In this document: one piece after another, positions 27,209-38,221 of the stretch | Layout: every line of letters starts with the position of its first letter | Position numbering within the stretch: the stretch's first letter is position 1 | Program-made: the position numbers and the translations under genes | The notes under the pieces: generated by a model | Databases searched by the model: none | What the model saw: only the letters and a program-made list of their open reading frames with translations | Told to the model about the DNA's origin: nothing | DNA from: Trichoplusia ni | Taxonomy: Eukaryota > Arthropoda > Insecta > Lepidoptera > Noctuidae | Reading direction: 5' to 3' | DNA: 64,000 bases | Assembly (NCBI RefSeq): GCF_003590095.1 | Contig: NC_039494.1 | Coordinates: 6,200,001-6,264,000, forward strand

Positions 27209-30183
27209 CAAATGCCGTTAAACAGGAGTGAGTAGACAACATCATTTGCAATAAGATATAAAGCGGCAAACTCCAAAAGGCATCCGCGCAACATGTTTAT
27301 ACAACGCGTCAGGCGTACACTCAATTTAGCGATGTAAATTTATAAATGCCAAGACACGCAGATGCTGGGCTCGCTTGCGTAAACAAGTTGAAAAATGTCA
27401 CACTCAAGAAACAATATTACTTTTCTTTCAAACGAGCTCTGAATAAAATATAAAATTCATAGCTATTCCAAATTACGAATTGTTCTAAGAAGAATTTGAA
27501 AATTATTTTATTGCATTCTCAAAATGTATTTTAACTGATGACAGATACTATCGCTTTAACTCTTGCCTACGATTTAGAGTCGTTTTGATTTAAAAGACAA
27601 TGATGAATTTTATATTTAAAAAATACGTTTGGAACCAAATTCCCGAGAAAACCATTCAAATAAATGGCTATTTTAAATACTTGTAAATATTCAGTAGCTT
27701 TGAGCACCGATCAGCCGACAAAGAAACAAAGAAATACTGTAAGAAGAATAAGTATTCAAATGATCCGTGTATGTGTGAGTGTGTGTCTGTGTGTTGAACA
27801 AAATTAAAGTTAATCAGCGAACGGTGCTCGGAGAGAGCAAAATGCTGTTTTATTTGTTTTACGGGTAATAAAGTTATAAACCTGTCACCTGAACAGTGCT
27901 GCACGGAGTCTTAAAAGTGTTATGAAATATTAAGTGACTTCAAAAGGATTATGAGACAAATATTTCGAGTAGAAATGGTTTTGATTAACATATTAATAAA
28001 AGTGGCAATATTTATAGGTGTAAATTTGGTGTATTCGACATGAATTAAGTATGTATATTCATACTTAAGTCTTGTTTTATCAAGAAAGTTATAATAAAAA
28101 TAGTAGCAAGCGAATGTATTAGTTTCCATAACAAAATAGGAGTATCTGAGAAAACAGAACAAGATATTTAGAGGTGTACAGTTACACGCCCACGTCCCGT
28201 CGAACCAAGATTAGACTTATGTACTTTAATACAAAGAGGTTTCTATCAAAAGAATCATGAAGATCAATGAGGCATCTGTCTCAGCTCTCAAAGACTCCAA
28301 ATGTATAAACGTTGAAGAGTATAACATTTCATCTTCCTGCTATTAATACGTAAATAAGAACAGGCCCTATTCTAAGAAAGTAATCATACCATCGGCAAGC
28401 GAAATAATCTAACGACTGATGTACAAAAATGTTCTATTGATAAAAAATTACCGTTGTTTGCTCGAAGAAAATGTTGGTACATTTAGAGAGCCGTACATTT
28501 TTCCCTCGAATGATATAAACAGCGGAGTTTGTAACGTACTTTTAATTACCATACTCGGCGAAGTCTGAGTCATTAGGCTGTGTGTACAACGGCGCGGTGA
28601 TTCCCAGTTATGAATCTTAAACAAACTCGTCTGTTTTTGCTTTCTGTTTAACATGACGCGAACTCGGTTCCCTTTCTGTATTTTATCTTGCGGATAATGA
28701 AGGTGTGGAAGTTAATGTAAATTGTCGGAAAGTAAACATTAGCGCAGTTTATAAGGGTCGTTCAGGTATTCACTGATGTAATAAAGTCAACTTTAATCCT
28801 TATCGAACAGGCAGTTATCCCGTATTATCCTTATAAACGTCGAACAAGATCCCATTGGAGCCTTTCATGCATGCTTAATATTTTAATCGAAGGGAAACGA
28901 TCGGTTTTCGTTATTTTATTATCATTGACTGTAAATGTGTACTTTAAATTGATTGAATTTTTTCACGTATAATATGTTTAAATACTTATTATCTTTGAAT
29001 TTAGATAAAACGATATGCAAAAGAATCAAGTCATATAGTATGATAGTTCGATATTCAGCGTATTGAACCGTACCTACGTGACCTCTCCGAGCCCGCAGTA
29101 AATAATAGTATTGGTATTTTTACAAAAATACCCAAATTTTTTGTTCCATTTAGAATACAGTTTGTTTGTAAAACAATATTTTCATTTACACAAGGTTTTG
29201 CATGAGAATAGTTATCTTGGTAGAATAGTCTATTTTAATATACTATTATGATACAGCGGAAAATGATTTTCAGCCTAATCACGTGGTAAAAAAATGAATC
29301 TTACTGAATTCTATATCTATACTATAGTACAAAGAAGAGCACAGTTCAAAGATTTTAATTCTGTTAGAGGCTAACTACGACAAACTTCAAGTAAAGGCGG
29401 TTTCAATAATCCTATTTGTAAATTGTTCTCGATCAGTGTGCCCCTAGCCGAGGTCTCGTACCCTTTACAGTCTCAACGCTATCACCGCCTGATCCAACCG
29501 AGGGGAGTCCACCAAAGTTGCGTAATAAACAATATTTTGCTTGTCATAACGAGCCGACAGCGCCTCCTAACTTTGCGGTTGATTAAAAATATCAATCTAA
29601 GCGCTTTTACATTCAACTCCACTCAAATTTGCTTTTATTTATCAGAGTTGTACTTTTTATTTGGAGTTTTTGAGATGTGAGGTTTTCATGTCTTGTTTCG
29701 TTTGTATGTTTAGAGTTTATCTACGACCTTGTGTCGGTTTAAGAAAATTTTCAAGTTTGAACATAGTTAGAAATTTTTAAGAGTGGAAAAGAACCATGAG
29801 TAAAAAACTTGCAAAAAATACATTGAGTCGAATATCTCAGAAATAAGCGTTATTGTTTTAGAAACAGAAATAAAGTACCTACTGAAATAGACGGGGAAAT
29901 GAAAGCATTTTTTCAGTTTTCAAGTTTCGTGCTTTTATCCTGTCTCTTACTTATGTTCACAGTCTGTGGGCAAGTAATAATAAAAAATATAAAAAAATGA
30001 CTTTTAAATAATTAGGCCTATGGATAACGCTTTTTTTATTTAAAATACTCCGTTTTCCAGGCACTTTTAAAATATTATTTCTAAACGGCAAGAAATCCAA
30101 GTCACTGTTTCAAAAATAAATTTTACAGTAGCTTAAGCGTTTTCTTCAGTGATTTCAGGCTTAATAGTGCTTCTTGTTTCCAG
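27209..30183 (+). other. Right part of intron 1
   Basis: This is AT-rich non-coding DNA between the duplicated block and exon 2. A short imperfect TG-rich microsatellite lies near 27766-27797. Near 30045-30075 there is a small fragment containing 'ttttccaggcacttttaaaa', shared with the repeat family at 56971-57262 and 63810-64000. I see no exon or RNA gene here. Confidence 0.6.
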
Positions 30184-30290
30184 TTCTGACGGAGGAGCCT
30201 CGCTTCGCGGAGCCTATCCCCAACGTGACGGTGGCGCTCGGCAGGGATGCCAGCTTGCCCTGCGTCGTCGAACACCTCGGCACGTATAAG
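30184..30290 (+). CDS. DIP-delta: DIP-type Ig protein, coding exon 2: first half of Ig1
   Basis: The exon is bounded by a 'ttgtttccag' acceptor and a gtaagg donor. It encodes 36 residues (the first codon split with exon 1), including EEPRFAEPIPNVTVALG and the B-strand cysteine in LPCVVEHLG. The PIPNVTVALGRDASLPC pattern is typical of Ig1 in insect DIPs, and I match it from memory most closely to DIP-delta. NVT is a potential N-glycosylation site. The exon ends in phase 0 after TAT AAG, and exon 3 continues with VAWIHIDRQ, which carries the core tryptophan. Splitting Ig1 between two exons at this point is usual in the DIP and lachesin families. Confidence 0.93.
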
Positions 30291-30324
30291 GTAAGGACAC
30301 CTATTAATTGTTAGACGTCGTTTT

Positions 30325-30540
30325 AACGGCTGCACGGATAGCTGAGTGGTTGAGGTCACCACACCAAACCCACTGTGCGCGGCGTGTCGCTGGTTCGATC
30401 CCCGCGTAGCACAAACATTTGTGTGATCCACGAATACTTGTGCTAAGTCTGGGTGTCTTTCTGTATGTGAATAAGCAGCTGTACGTGTGGACGTCACCTT
30501 CACAAGTGACGATCTAAAGTTTAAATACATTTCTTTTTCC
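30325..30540 (+). mobile_element. tRNA-derived SINE just inside intron 2
   Basis: The head carries an A-box-like 'tagctgagtggttgagg' near 30339-30355 and a B-box 'ggttcgatccc' near 30392-30402, the internal pol III promoter of tRNA-derived SINEs. It is followed by a body with 'tgtgtgatccacgaat' and 'tctgggtgtct', which I know from many lepidopteran introns. The 3' end is uncertain. It starts only about 35 bases after the exon 2 donor. Confidence 0.7.
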
Positions 30541-31061
30541 TCTATTCCGTTTCATTTAAACAGCATGACACTCAAGGGTGACTTGTAAAAGTTATTGGAT
30601 ATCGGATCTTTGTGTTGTCTTGTGTACAAGAAGCTTAATACTATAACAATACCACAACCTTCGTAACTTGTCGTCAAATGAACTGAAAGTATTTAAAATC
30701 TTAATCACCACTCGAGTACAGATCCGTCGGCATTCAGCCTTGAAGTGAATGAAATATGATGTAATTATTCCATCTCGAACAACCTCGGTTCTATATTATA
30801 CTCACACCAGCTATTATTAAGCCAATTTTGTAATTCAGCGAATTAATTCCGTAAATGTTTCATACTTCAATAACTATACCTGATCGAATTTCATCATTGT
30901 GAAGACCAGAGGATCCTTTTGATTAAATGATTTTACCAAAAATTTAATGTTGTGTAGTCCGAATTTATTCGTTGAGGTTTATATCAAGTGGAAAATATTG
31001 CCTGAATATAGGATTGAATAGTGAGTTTTGAAATTGCATGTTACTCAGTAATCAACTATTA

Positions 31062-31281
31062 TCCCTACTAATATTATAAATGCGAAAGTAGCTCTGTCTG
31101 TCTGTCTATTACGCTTTCACGACTAAACCACTGAACTGATTTTAATGAAATTTGCTACAGAGATAGAGTTGACCTTGAGAAAGAACATAGGATGGTTTTT
31201 ATCCCGGACTTTTGACGAGTTCTCTTGAAAACGCGATATAACCGACCTCGATGCATGCGAAGCCGCGGCCGAAAAGCTAGT
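31062..31281 (+). mobile_element. Lepidopteran Helitron-like or MITE-type non-autonomous repeat
   Basis: It begins 'ctactaatattataaatgcg', continues through a (tctg)n stretch, 'accactgaactgatttta' and 'tttttatcccgg', and ends 'gccgaaaagctagt'. This order is characteristic of a very abundant dispersed lepidopteran repeat. The CTAG-like end resembles Helitron-type 3' termini. There is no coding capacity. Confidence 0.6.
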
Positions 31282-31375
31282 TATAAATAAAAAAAGCGAA
31301 AGTTTGTTTGTATGGATGTTTCTCCCTCTTTTACGCAAAAACACTAAACGGATTCAGACGAACCTTGGTACACGA
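31282..31375 (+). mobile_element. Second Helitron-like repeat, left part (interrupted)
   Basis: The stretch 'gcgaaagtttgtttgtatgg', then 'acactaaacggatt' and 'cttggtacacga', matches the family also seen in reverse at 63218-63337. The repeat breaks off at a T run. It resumes at 31614 with 'tttataacatgattagcaca', so a SINE has landed inside it. Confidence 0.6.
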
Positions 31376-31613
31376 TTTTTTTTTTTAATAAATAAATGCG
31401 GACAACATCACATACATTGCTCTGAACCCAAAGTAAGTTGCTAAAGCACTTGTGTTATGGAATTCAGATACAACGAAGGTACCACAAACACCCAGACCCG
31501 AGACAATGTAGAAATGTGAACTTTTATATTGACCCGACCGGGGATCGAACCCGGGACCTCAGAGCTAGCGACACCTTGAAACTGGTGTGTACACCACTCG
31601 ACCACGGAGGTCG
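31376..31613 (-). mobile_element. tRNA-derived SINE, minus strand, nested in another repeat
   Basis: On the minus strand there is an A-box-like 'tggtcgagtggtgt' (31591-31604) and a B-box 'gggttcgatccc' (31541-31552). The body ends in an 11-base A run, seen as Ts at 31376-31386. The head differs from the SINE at 30325, so this is a second SINE family. It is flanked on both sides by halves of one Helitron-like repeat. Confidence 0.7.
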
Positions 31614-31718
31614 TATTTATAACATGATTAGCACAGAATAGTTTTTATCCCGATTTTATGTTCCCGTAGGATCATTTTCGATTTTTAGCGAGCGGGTCCG
31701 CGGACAACAGCTATTATC
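31614..31718 (+). mobile_element. Second Helitron-like repeat, right part
   Basis: This continues the element broken at 31375. 'gtttttatcccgattttatg', 'tcccgtaggatcattttcga' and 'agcgggtccgcggacaacag' give the usual 3' half of this dispersed lepidopteran repeat. The end near 31718 is approximate. Confidence 0.55.
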
Positions 31719-32987
31719 ATATAAATAAAAAGTGTAGGTAATGGTTGCATTAAATGTTATTTTTTAATCCGATTGTTAAAATGTATGTACATAAATAAAT
31801 GGATTTGATTTATTTGGGAATCTATTAGATTTTAAATGAAGCGAGTATTTTTTTCATGTCATCGCGCATACTTGACTGTTTGTCATCGCATATTAAACAC
31901 ATAAATCTCTGTAGGACAAAAACTCTTATCACTTGTGCAACTAAGATTTGTTTTACTCTTAGAACTAATATCTGACAATCAAAAGCAACATTTTTTCTGA
32001 AAACAAAACTTGCCTCTGATTTTCTAATTGTTGTACAAGAAGAGGTTATAGGAGTAAATTAAACAAGTATGATCCAATAGAGTTGAATAAGGTGCAGTTT
32101 GCCTTAAACTCAGGACAGGTCTTCAAAAATCAAGGGTTCATAAGAATTATTTAATTAAGTCATAATATCTGTACGGGCCCTTACAATGTTTTCCTCGTTT
32201 CCCGAGCCATGGAGCATTAATCATCGTAATTAATCGTATAATTTACCGTCTTTACACATTTTATTAAACAGATAGGTCTAGAGTTGCCGGCGCTCCCCTA
32301 CCCAAGGCCCTGTCTCCTCTACTAATAATTATGCTATAATAAATATCGCTGAACGAATTAATGCAGTAATTTCAGCCTGTATTTCAGTCGGGCCACGGTT
32401 ATTCATTAAGTTTTACGTCATAGCTGGTACAAAGGTAGCGTACTATGTAGATACAATAGAGTTAGGCTTGTTGCTCGTAGTTTGTTTTATCAATAACTAT
32501 ATGATTTATCTTTTCTTCAAGGCAAGGGGATGCAAGGCATAATTATATAATTTTGAGCCCAAACCTTTTAACTGTAGAGCAGAAGTAACTCATCCTTCTT
32601 TCACAATTTTTTCCTCTTTTGACTCGATTCGTGAAAATACACACAACTCACTTATAATTGAACAATTAAAAGCTCGCTAAAAAAATATTTAAAGCACTCA
32701 TGCAGATCGTTTGTAAATTATCCTATTAGATTAGCACACAGAACTCCATTACCTACATTGTTTTAAAATCATATTCAAAAACTTTGAAATCATAAAGCGG
32801 TTTGCAGCGCGCCTAACGCCAACATTTGCTCCGAACCAATTAACTTATTCATGAATGGCTTGGATGAGCGCGGCGCAACATTTAGATATAATGTACGTTC
32901 CGAGCATTTCACTAATTATCGCGCACGACACTGCTTTTGGTCGCCGGTCACCTCAGCCCTATAAAGTCACGGGAATTTTTATCGATT
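31719..32987 (+). other. Intron 2 sequence without assigned features
   Basis: This is AT-rich non-coding DNA. The only thing that stands out is a 20-base motif at 32838-32857 containing the palindrome attcatgaat, repeated exactly at 39964-39983. No exon was recognised. Confidence 0.5.
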
Positions 32988-33305
32988 ATCATCGTCAGCC
33001 TAGCCTTTTCCCAACTATGTTGGGGTCGGCTTCCATTCTAACCAGATTCAGCTAAGTACCAGTGTTTCACAAAGAGCGGCTGCCTCTCAGACCTCCTCAA
33101 ACCGGTTACCTGGGCAACACGATCCCCCTTAGTTAGACTGGTTGTCAGGCTTTCTACCTTCTAACTACCTGTAACGACTGTCAAAGATGTATGAATAACA
33201 GCCGGGACCCACAATTCAACGTGTCTTCCGAAACACAGAGGAACTCATTATGATAAAGACGGTCTTCCATCTACGGATCAACTGTAGCTGAGCCACGAGC
33301 TCCTC
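32988..33305. repeat. Dispersed lepidopteran repeat ('cagcct...ccacgagctcctc' family), copy 1
   Basis: The repeat begins near 'atcatcgtcagcc' and continues with 'cccaactatgttggggtcgg', 'ttcagctaagtaccagtgtt' and 'gactgtcaaagatgtatgaa'. It ends 'tgagccacgagctcctc'. Two more diverged copies lie at 40909-41240 and 46869-47127, all in the same orientation in intron 2. It has no coding capacity and I cannot assign a class with confidence. Confidence 0.65.
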
Positions 33306-33450
33306 TTTTTTTTTCTCCTCATCTTCGATTATATTTGTGTTAATACCGGTATGCCTTCATGTTTGCGTGCCCAACAGGGTAACAACCATATTGTTAGTGT
33401 TTTTGTTATAAGATCATCAGATAAACATGATCTGAATTTTAACTGTGTAG

Positions 33451-33538
33451 TTATCGCGATTCATGAGCTATAGCCTGGTGGCAGACGGACGGACAGGCAG
33501 CGGAGCCTTAGCATTAAAGTCGTAGGGTTCAGTTTTTA
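33451..33538 (+). repeat. Short dispersed repeat ('tcatgagctatagcctggtg' family), copy 1
   Basis: The sequence 'atagcctggtggcagacgg', then 'ggacaggcagcggagcctta' and 'gtagggttc', matches a short lepidopteran interspersed repeat. Related copies occur at 57991-58085 and 58851-58960 on this strand, and reversed at 39037-39145. Confidence 0.5.
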
Positions 33539-33665
33539 TTCTTGTAGAACAGAGGACTACAAATTACTTAAACAGTACCAAAGTGGTAAAGTCCCACGGC
33601 TGAGCTAAGTTCTCATGCCGCCTGTGTAGAAAATATTGAGGAATGAGGTTGTAAAATATAAAAAA

Positions 33666-33919
33666 TGATGGATTATGGATGGAAACTCAAACACCAGTAT
33701 GATTGTAAAAGATTATAATTAGGAAAACGTCCGAGCACGATGTACATGAATCTCAGCGGTAAGGCAAAAGGAAAGTGACAGCTAGGTCATTATTAGGGAC
33801 CCAATTGCTATGAACTGTTTACAAGGTTAGTTACAAAGCGTATTATGCGTGACCCATTTCACCTAATAATACCATTACTTTATTTCTATGACGTTGTGTT
33901 TACAAAGACAGTTCTAATA
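33666..33919 (-). repeat. 3' LTR of the copia element
   Basis: This 254-base LTR is identical, as read by eye, to 38236-38489. In sense orientation it starts TATTAGAAC and ends CCATCA, so the first dinucleotide is TA, not the usual TG. A sense-strand AATAAA-type signal lies at 33879-33884. Confidence 0.96.
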
Positions 33920-33928
33920 CTACCCCTT
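33920..33928 (-). promoter_or_regulatory. Polypurine tract of the copia element
   Basis: In sense orientation AAGGGGTAG lies directly against the start of the 3' LTR. This is the expected position and composition for the plus-strand primer used in reverse transcription. Confidence 0.8.
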
Positions 33929-34068
33929 AAACCAATGTCATAAGCAAATAACTAGAAGTAGTTACATAACAGAATTACACAAAAAAAATAATAATACAAT
34001 ATCACAAAGAATGCGAGATATTAAGTACTTAAAGTGAGAGATGTTTTAAAACCTGAAAATAAACTTTA

Positions 34069-35694
34069 TTATAAATTATATAAACATAATCCATTTACAA
34101 ATTGATCATGTTTTTCTTTTGTCAAAGGTTTTGTCAACACATCTGCAATCATTAAATCTGTAGACAAATACTTAACATTAACAATGTTTTTCTTTATATT
34201 TTCTCTAATGAAATGATGCCTCACATCTATGTGCTTAGTTCTATTATGATACATACAATTAGTAGTTAACTTTTGAGCAGACTGGTTATCATTATACAAT
34301 GTTACTTTACAATTACTGTTCAACAATTCATTAAGAAAACTTCTTACAAAAAGAGCTTCCTTACAACAATCTGAAAGTGCCATATATTCAGCCTCTGTGC
34401 TGGAGAGGGCAACAGTCTTTTGTTTGCGACTTTCCCAAGAGATCAATGAATTACCAAGCTTAAAAATAAAACCAGTGAAAGACTTACGATCAAGTTCATT
34501 TCCACCCCAGTCAGCATCTACATAAGCTGTTACATCCATACCACTCTTCTGAAAAACTAATCCATAGTTAGCAGTACCTTTAAGATAGCGAAGGACACGC
34601 TTCAAGGCTTTCCAATGATGTTCAGTGTGACACTCGTTAAATTGACTGAGCACACTCACAGCATGAGCGATATCTGGTCGGGTGCACACCGCTATATACA
34701 TGAGACAGCCAAGCAAATTCCTGTAATGAGAATTTGTACTTTTATTATCACCTTTAGGTAATTTGATTCCTTTTTCTAGTGGAGTTTTTGCAGGTTTGCA
34801 ATCCGTCATGTTAAACTTCTCCAATACCCTTTTTATGTATCCAGTTTGATCAAGTGTAACTTTATTTTGACTTTTATTAACTCGCATTCCAAGAACGTGG
34901 TGTGCAGGTCCAAAATCCTTCATTTTAAAAGTGTTCATAAGTTCACATTTCACCTTTTCTTTCAAAGTTGAATTGCTAGAAAACAATAAAATGTCATCGA
35001 CATAGAGTGCAATTATTATTAAATCACTATTACTTCTCATGTAAAATACACATGGTTCTGAAGTTATCCTTTTGAAGTGCATTTTCTGTAATAATACTTC
35101 GTTTATTCTCTCATACCACATTTTTGAAGCTTGCTTTAAGCCATAAATAGCTTTATGTAGTTTGTACACAAAGTTTTCTTTACCTTTTACTATGAAACCT
35201 TCTGGTTGTTCCATATAGACGGTTTCATTCAGGTTGCCATTCAAAAAGGCAGTCTTAACATCAAGATGATCAATGTCCATATTAAATTCAGCAGCAATGG
35301 CAAGTAAAGTTCTAATAGTTGAGTGTCTTACCACCGGAGAGAAAGTCTCTTCATAATCAACTCCAAATTTCTGCGAGTAACCTTTAGCCACCAGCCGTGC
35401 TTTGTAGCTCAAGAGTTCACCATTCAGACCTTTCTTTTTTTTAAAAACCCATCTGCACTTTATTGGTTTCTGATTATTTGGTTTCTTTACTAGAGTCCAA
35501 CATTTGTTGTCATTAAAAGATTTATACTCATCTGTCATAGCTGTTTTCCACTCAATTGATTCCGTGCCTGCCAAAGCTTCTTGCACCGTTCCTGGTACAT
35601 CATCGTCGTTGCATAGTTCTTTAACCAACAGGACAGTCATCCCAGTCTCATCGAGATCTTCATATAAAGATGAATCTGATGTCGTCTCATTCAA
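34069..35694 (-). pseudogene. Copia pol: reverse transcriptase and RNase H segment
   Basis: This open segment of 541 codons follows an in-frame TAG at 35713-35715. It starts in mid-polyprotein, so its nominal TTG start is not a real initiation site. The reverse transcriptase region shows LDVKTAF (Asp near residue 145) and YVDD (231-234), which are the catalytic aspartates of copia RTs. RNase H follows with DADW (393-396), SSTEAEY (Glu 434) and YNDN (Asp 469). It ends in TAA-side flanking sequence about 150 bases before the 3' LTR. Within this segment I see no further stop or frameshift, and all key residues are present. The lesion is upstream. Confidence 0.93.
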
Positions 35695-35712
35695 TGTTGA
35701 GCTACCTGGAAC

Positions 35713-37083
35713 CTATGTGGGATCCGCAGAAAAAATTGATTCTAAAGTGGTGTCAACCTCACTGTCTGAATCATGCACTGTAATTATGCTTGACCGTGTT
35801 CTTCTCCTTTGGTCATCAGAAAACTCTGGTCTTACGGTGGATGGTTCAGACTGGCTTGGCTCAGATCGTTCAATATGCTGTGAGCATTGGTCATTATCCA
35901 GGATTGATTCTGGGTCATGAACAACATTCACAGGTTTCCCCGGAGCACCATTCTGAGGAAATTCGATGAACACAGAGTCAAAATTATCATCATGTGACCT
36001 ATTATTGAAAAATTTATTCTCCAAGAAAATCACATCTCGTGCTTTGACACACTTGTATGATTTATCAGGATCCAACAGACGAAAACCTTTTGTACTTTCA
36101 CAGTACCCAACAAAAACATACTGCTTGGATTTTGAATCCAATTTGTTTCTAATCGGGGTAACAGCATAGGCAATACAGCCAAAAATACGTAAATGACTAA
36201 CATCTACTTTTTTATTCCTCCATTTTTCCTCAGGTACTTGTCCAATTAGAGCCTTCGTTGGTGTCCGGTTTTTGAGATATACAGCAGTATTGACAGCTTC
36301 TGCCCAGAATTTGTTGTCCAGGCATCCATCCTTTAGCATACACCTGGCCTTCTCAACAATGGTCCTGTTTGCCCTTTCTGCCACACCATTTTGTTGTGGA
36401 GAATACGGGACCGTTGTGTGATGTTTGATTCCATTCTCTTTCAGATAAGCCTGTAATTTACAGTTAACAAATTCACCACCATTGTCACTGCGTATAATTT
36501 TAATCTTGTGGTTAGTTTCATTTTCCACTAAGTTTTTAAAATTCCTAAAATGTTCAAAAACTTCATCTTTATTATGCAAAAAATAAACAAACGTTTTCCT
36601 ACTGAAATCGTCAATGAATATCAGAAAATATCTAGCACCACCTATAGACTGCGTTGGCATTGGTCCACATAAGTCAGTGTGAACTAATCCTAGTAACTGA
36701 GTTGCTCGTGTGTATGACTTTTTAGGAAAGGGAGCACGAGTCTGTTTACCTTCAATGCAGGCAACACCAGGATTAAAAATATCTGAATTATATTTAATAC
36801 CTGTTACCATACCTTTATTCATGAGTGCCATACTCCTGGAGTTCAAATGGCCAAGTCTACGGTGCCACATTTCCTGAGACTCCACTTTCACTGTACCTTC
36901 TGATGAGCTTGATGAAGAAAACATAACAGTCTCATCACTAGACTGTTTTCTTGGTAACTGAACTGAAAGAAGCAAAACTGGTATTACCTCCCCCCCCACA
37001 CAAAGGCTGATCAATGGCATCAAGTTGATATATACCATTCCTATGAGTGGCTGTTGCCAAAACTTCATCATCATCAGATACAA
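35713..37083 (-). pseudogene. Copia pol: GAG-pre-integrase and integrase segment
   Basis: This open segment of 456 codons ends in TAG at 35713-35715. A pre-integrase zinc motif is present with His74 and His79 and one Cys at 109. The first expected Cys, three residues earlier, is Gly106. The catalytic triad is Asp137 (HTDLCG), Asp200 (RSDNGGEF) and Glu236 (NGVAERANR), with 35 residues between the last two, the classical D,D(35)E spacing. Upstream of about 36998 the family-like reading continues in a different frame, so a frameshift lies at the eight-C run 36990-36997 on the plus strand. The nominal start at 37083 is therefore only where this frame happens to open. The run-length lesion could be a sequencing error, since homopolymer errors occur elsewhere in the window. 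Confidence 0.92.
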
Positions 37084-37090
37084 TACATTC

Positions 37091-38119
37091 CTATTTATTA
37101 AAAGTTACTGTATAACCTTTCTTAACTAAAGAACTAACAGAAAGCAAATTTGCTGAAAGATTAGGCACATAATAAACGTCTCTAATTGTTCTCTCGCAGT
37201 CTTGCAATTTGACACGCACATTACCTTGTCCCGCTGTTGGTAATTTTTCACCATTTGCAACAGTCACTTGAGACACACTTACTTCACTAAAATCACAAAA
37301 GAGTTCCCGGTTGTTGCACATGTGGTTTGATGCACCGCTATCCACATACCACACACCACGCTGGAAGCTGACGGAGAGAGCCGTTAAGAGAGCCTTGGAT
37401 GAATCCTTGCGAGGTTTATCCTTCTCTGTTTTCTTATCTTTCTCTGGCTTTTTATCGTTGTTCCTCGGGCAGTCTTTGATGAAATGTCCAGTCCTTTTGC
37501 ATTTATAACATTTTGGTGCTTTTCTGGTTGCTGCGAATGCCTTGGTATCTTCAGTTTTATTCCTGCGGTCATATTCTTGCAATAATTTGCCTTTGACCAT
37601 GTCACTAGTCAACTTTAAGTTTGAATTTTCAAGTGCCATAATAAGCGGATCATAATTACTTGGTAACCCGCTGAGCATGATGACAGCCAAGAATTCATCA
37701 TCCAGAGGTGAATTGATATCAAACAGTTGTTGTGACAGCTCCTGCAGCTTGCCAAGGTAGCTTTCCATGCTGTCATGTTCTGATAATTTTGTGCTGAATA
37801 GCGTTCTTAACAGACCTAGTCTTCGGCATAGCCCTTTGTCCTCAAAGGCTCTGCTCAGGTTGTTCCACGCCTCACGTGCATCCTTTGCGTTCCTGACATG
37901 GGGGAATGCACTCGTTTGAACCGACAGGCATATTCTTGCAAGTGCCTTCTGCGATTTTTTCATGTCTGCATCGCTCAGAGTTCCTTTCTGCTCACCATCG
38001 ATAGTGTCCCACAGGTCCTCGTGAATTAATATCATCTTCATGCAAAACTTCCATGTAGAATAATTATCGATACCTTTGAGTTTTTCGATGGTTTGCAAGG
38101 GTGAAGCATTTCCGGCCAT
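37091..38119 (-). CDS. Copia gag, nucleocapsid and protease (ends at premature TAG)
   Basis: The ATG at 38117-38119 begins 342 codons. The N-terminal part (about 1-200) is a copia-type capsid region with FCMKMILIHEDLW and YLGKLQEL. A CX2CX4HX4C zinc knuckle follows (Cys204, Cys207, His212, Cys217), then a Lys-rich linker. The aspartic protease motif DSGA is at 260-263. The frame stops at TAG (37091-37093) shortly after the protease, before the GAG-pre-integrase domain. The reading beyond the stop still looks like copia polyprotein up to the G run. A stop at that point is not the usual gag/pol boundary, so I read it as a lesion and not a programmed readthrough site. Confidence 0.93.
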   Translation of the reverse strand: MAGNASPLQTIEKLKGIDNYSTWKFCMKMILIHEDLWDTIDGEQKGTLSDADMKKSQKALARICLSVQTSAFPHVRNAKDAREAWNNLSRAFEDKGLCRRLGLLRTLFSTKLSEHDSMESYLGKLQELSQQLFDINSPLDDEFLAVIMLSGLPSNYDPLIMALENSNLKLTSDMVKGKLLQEYDRRNKTEDTKAFAATRKAPKCYKCKRTGHFIKDCPRNNDKKPEKDKKTEKDKPRKDSSKALLTALSVSFQRGVWYVDSGASNHMCNNRELFCDFSEVSVSQVTVANGEKLPTAGQGNVRVKLQDCERTIRDVYYVPNLSANLLSVSSLVKKGYTVTFNK

Positions 38120-38221
38120 TTTTTCGTGTTCACGCGTAGAGGTTATAGTTTTGTTTTTATTTTTCTTCTACTTTCGTGTTTAAACGGGAAATATTGCGAT
38201 TGCCGTGTAGATTTCGGTGTT

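Noticed and set aside
30325..30420. Free-standing tRNA gene
   Set aside because: A- and B-box-like sequences are present, but there is no pairing acceptor stem and a SINE body follows. The other tRNA-like heads in the window fail in the same way.
35504..35920. Plus-strand open frame of 138 codons inside the copia element
   Set aside because: It is a shadow of the minus-strand pol frames and shows no domain of its own.
37091..37093. Programmed readthrough at the first copia TAG
   Set aside because: The stop lies after the protease, not at a gag/pol border, and the G-run frameshift follows within about 100 bases. Decay or sequence error is likelier.
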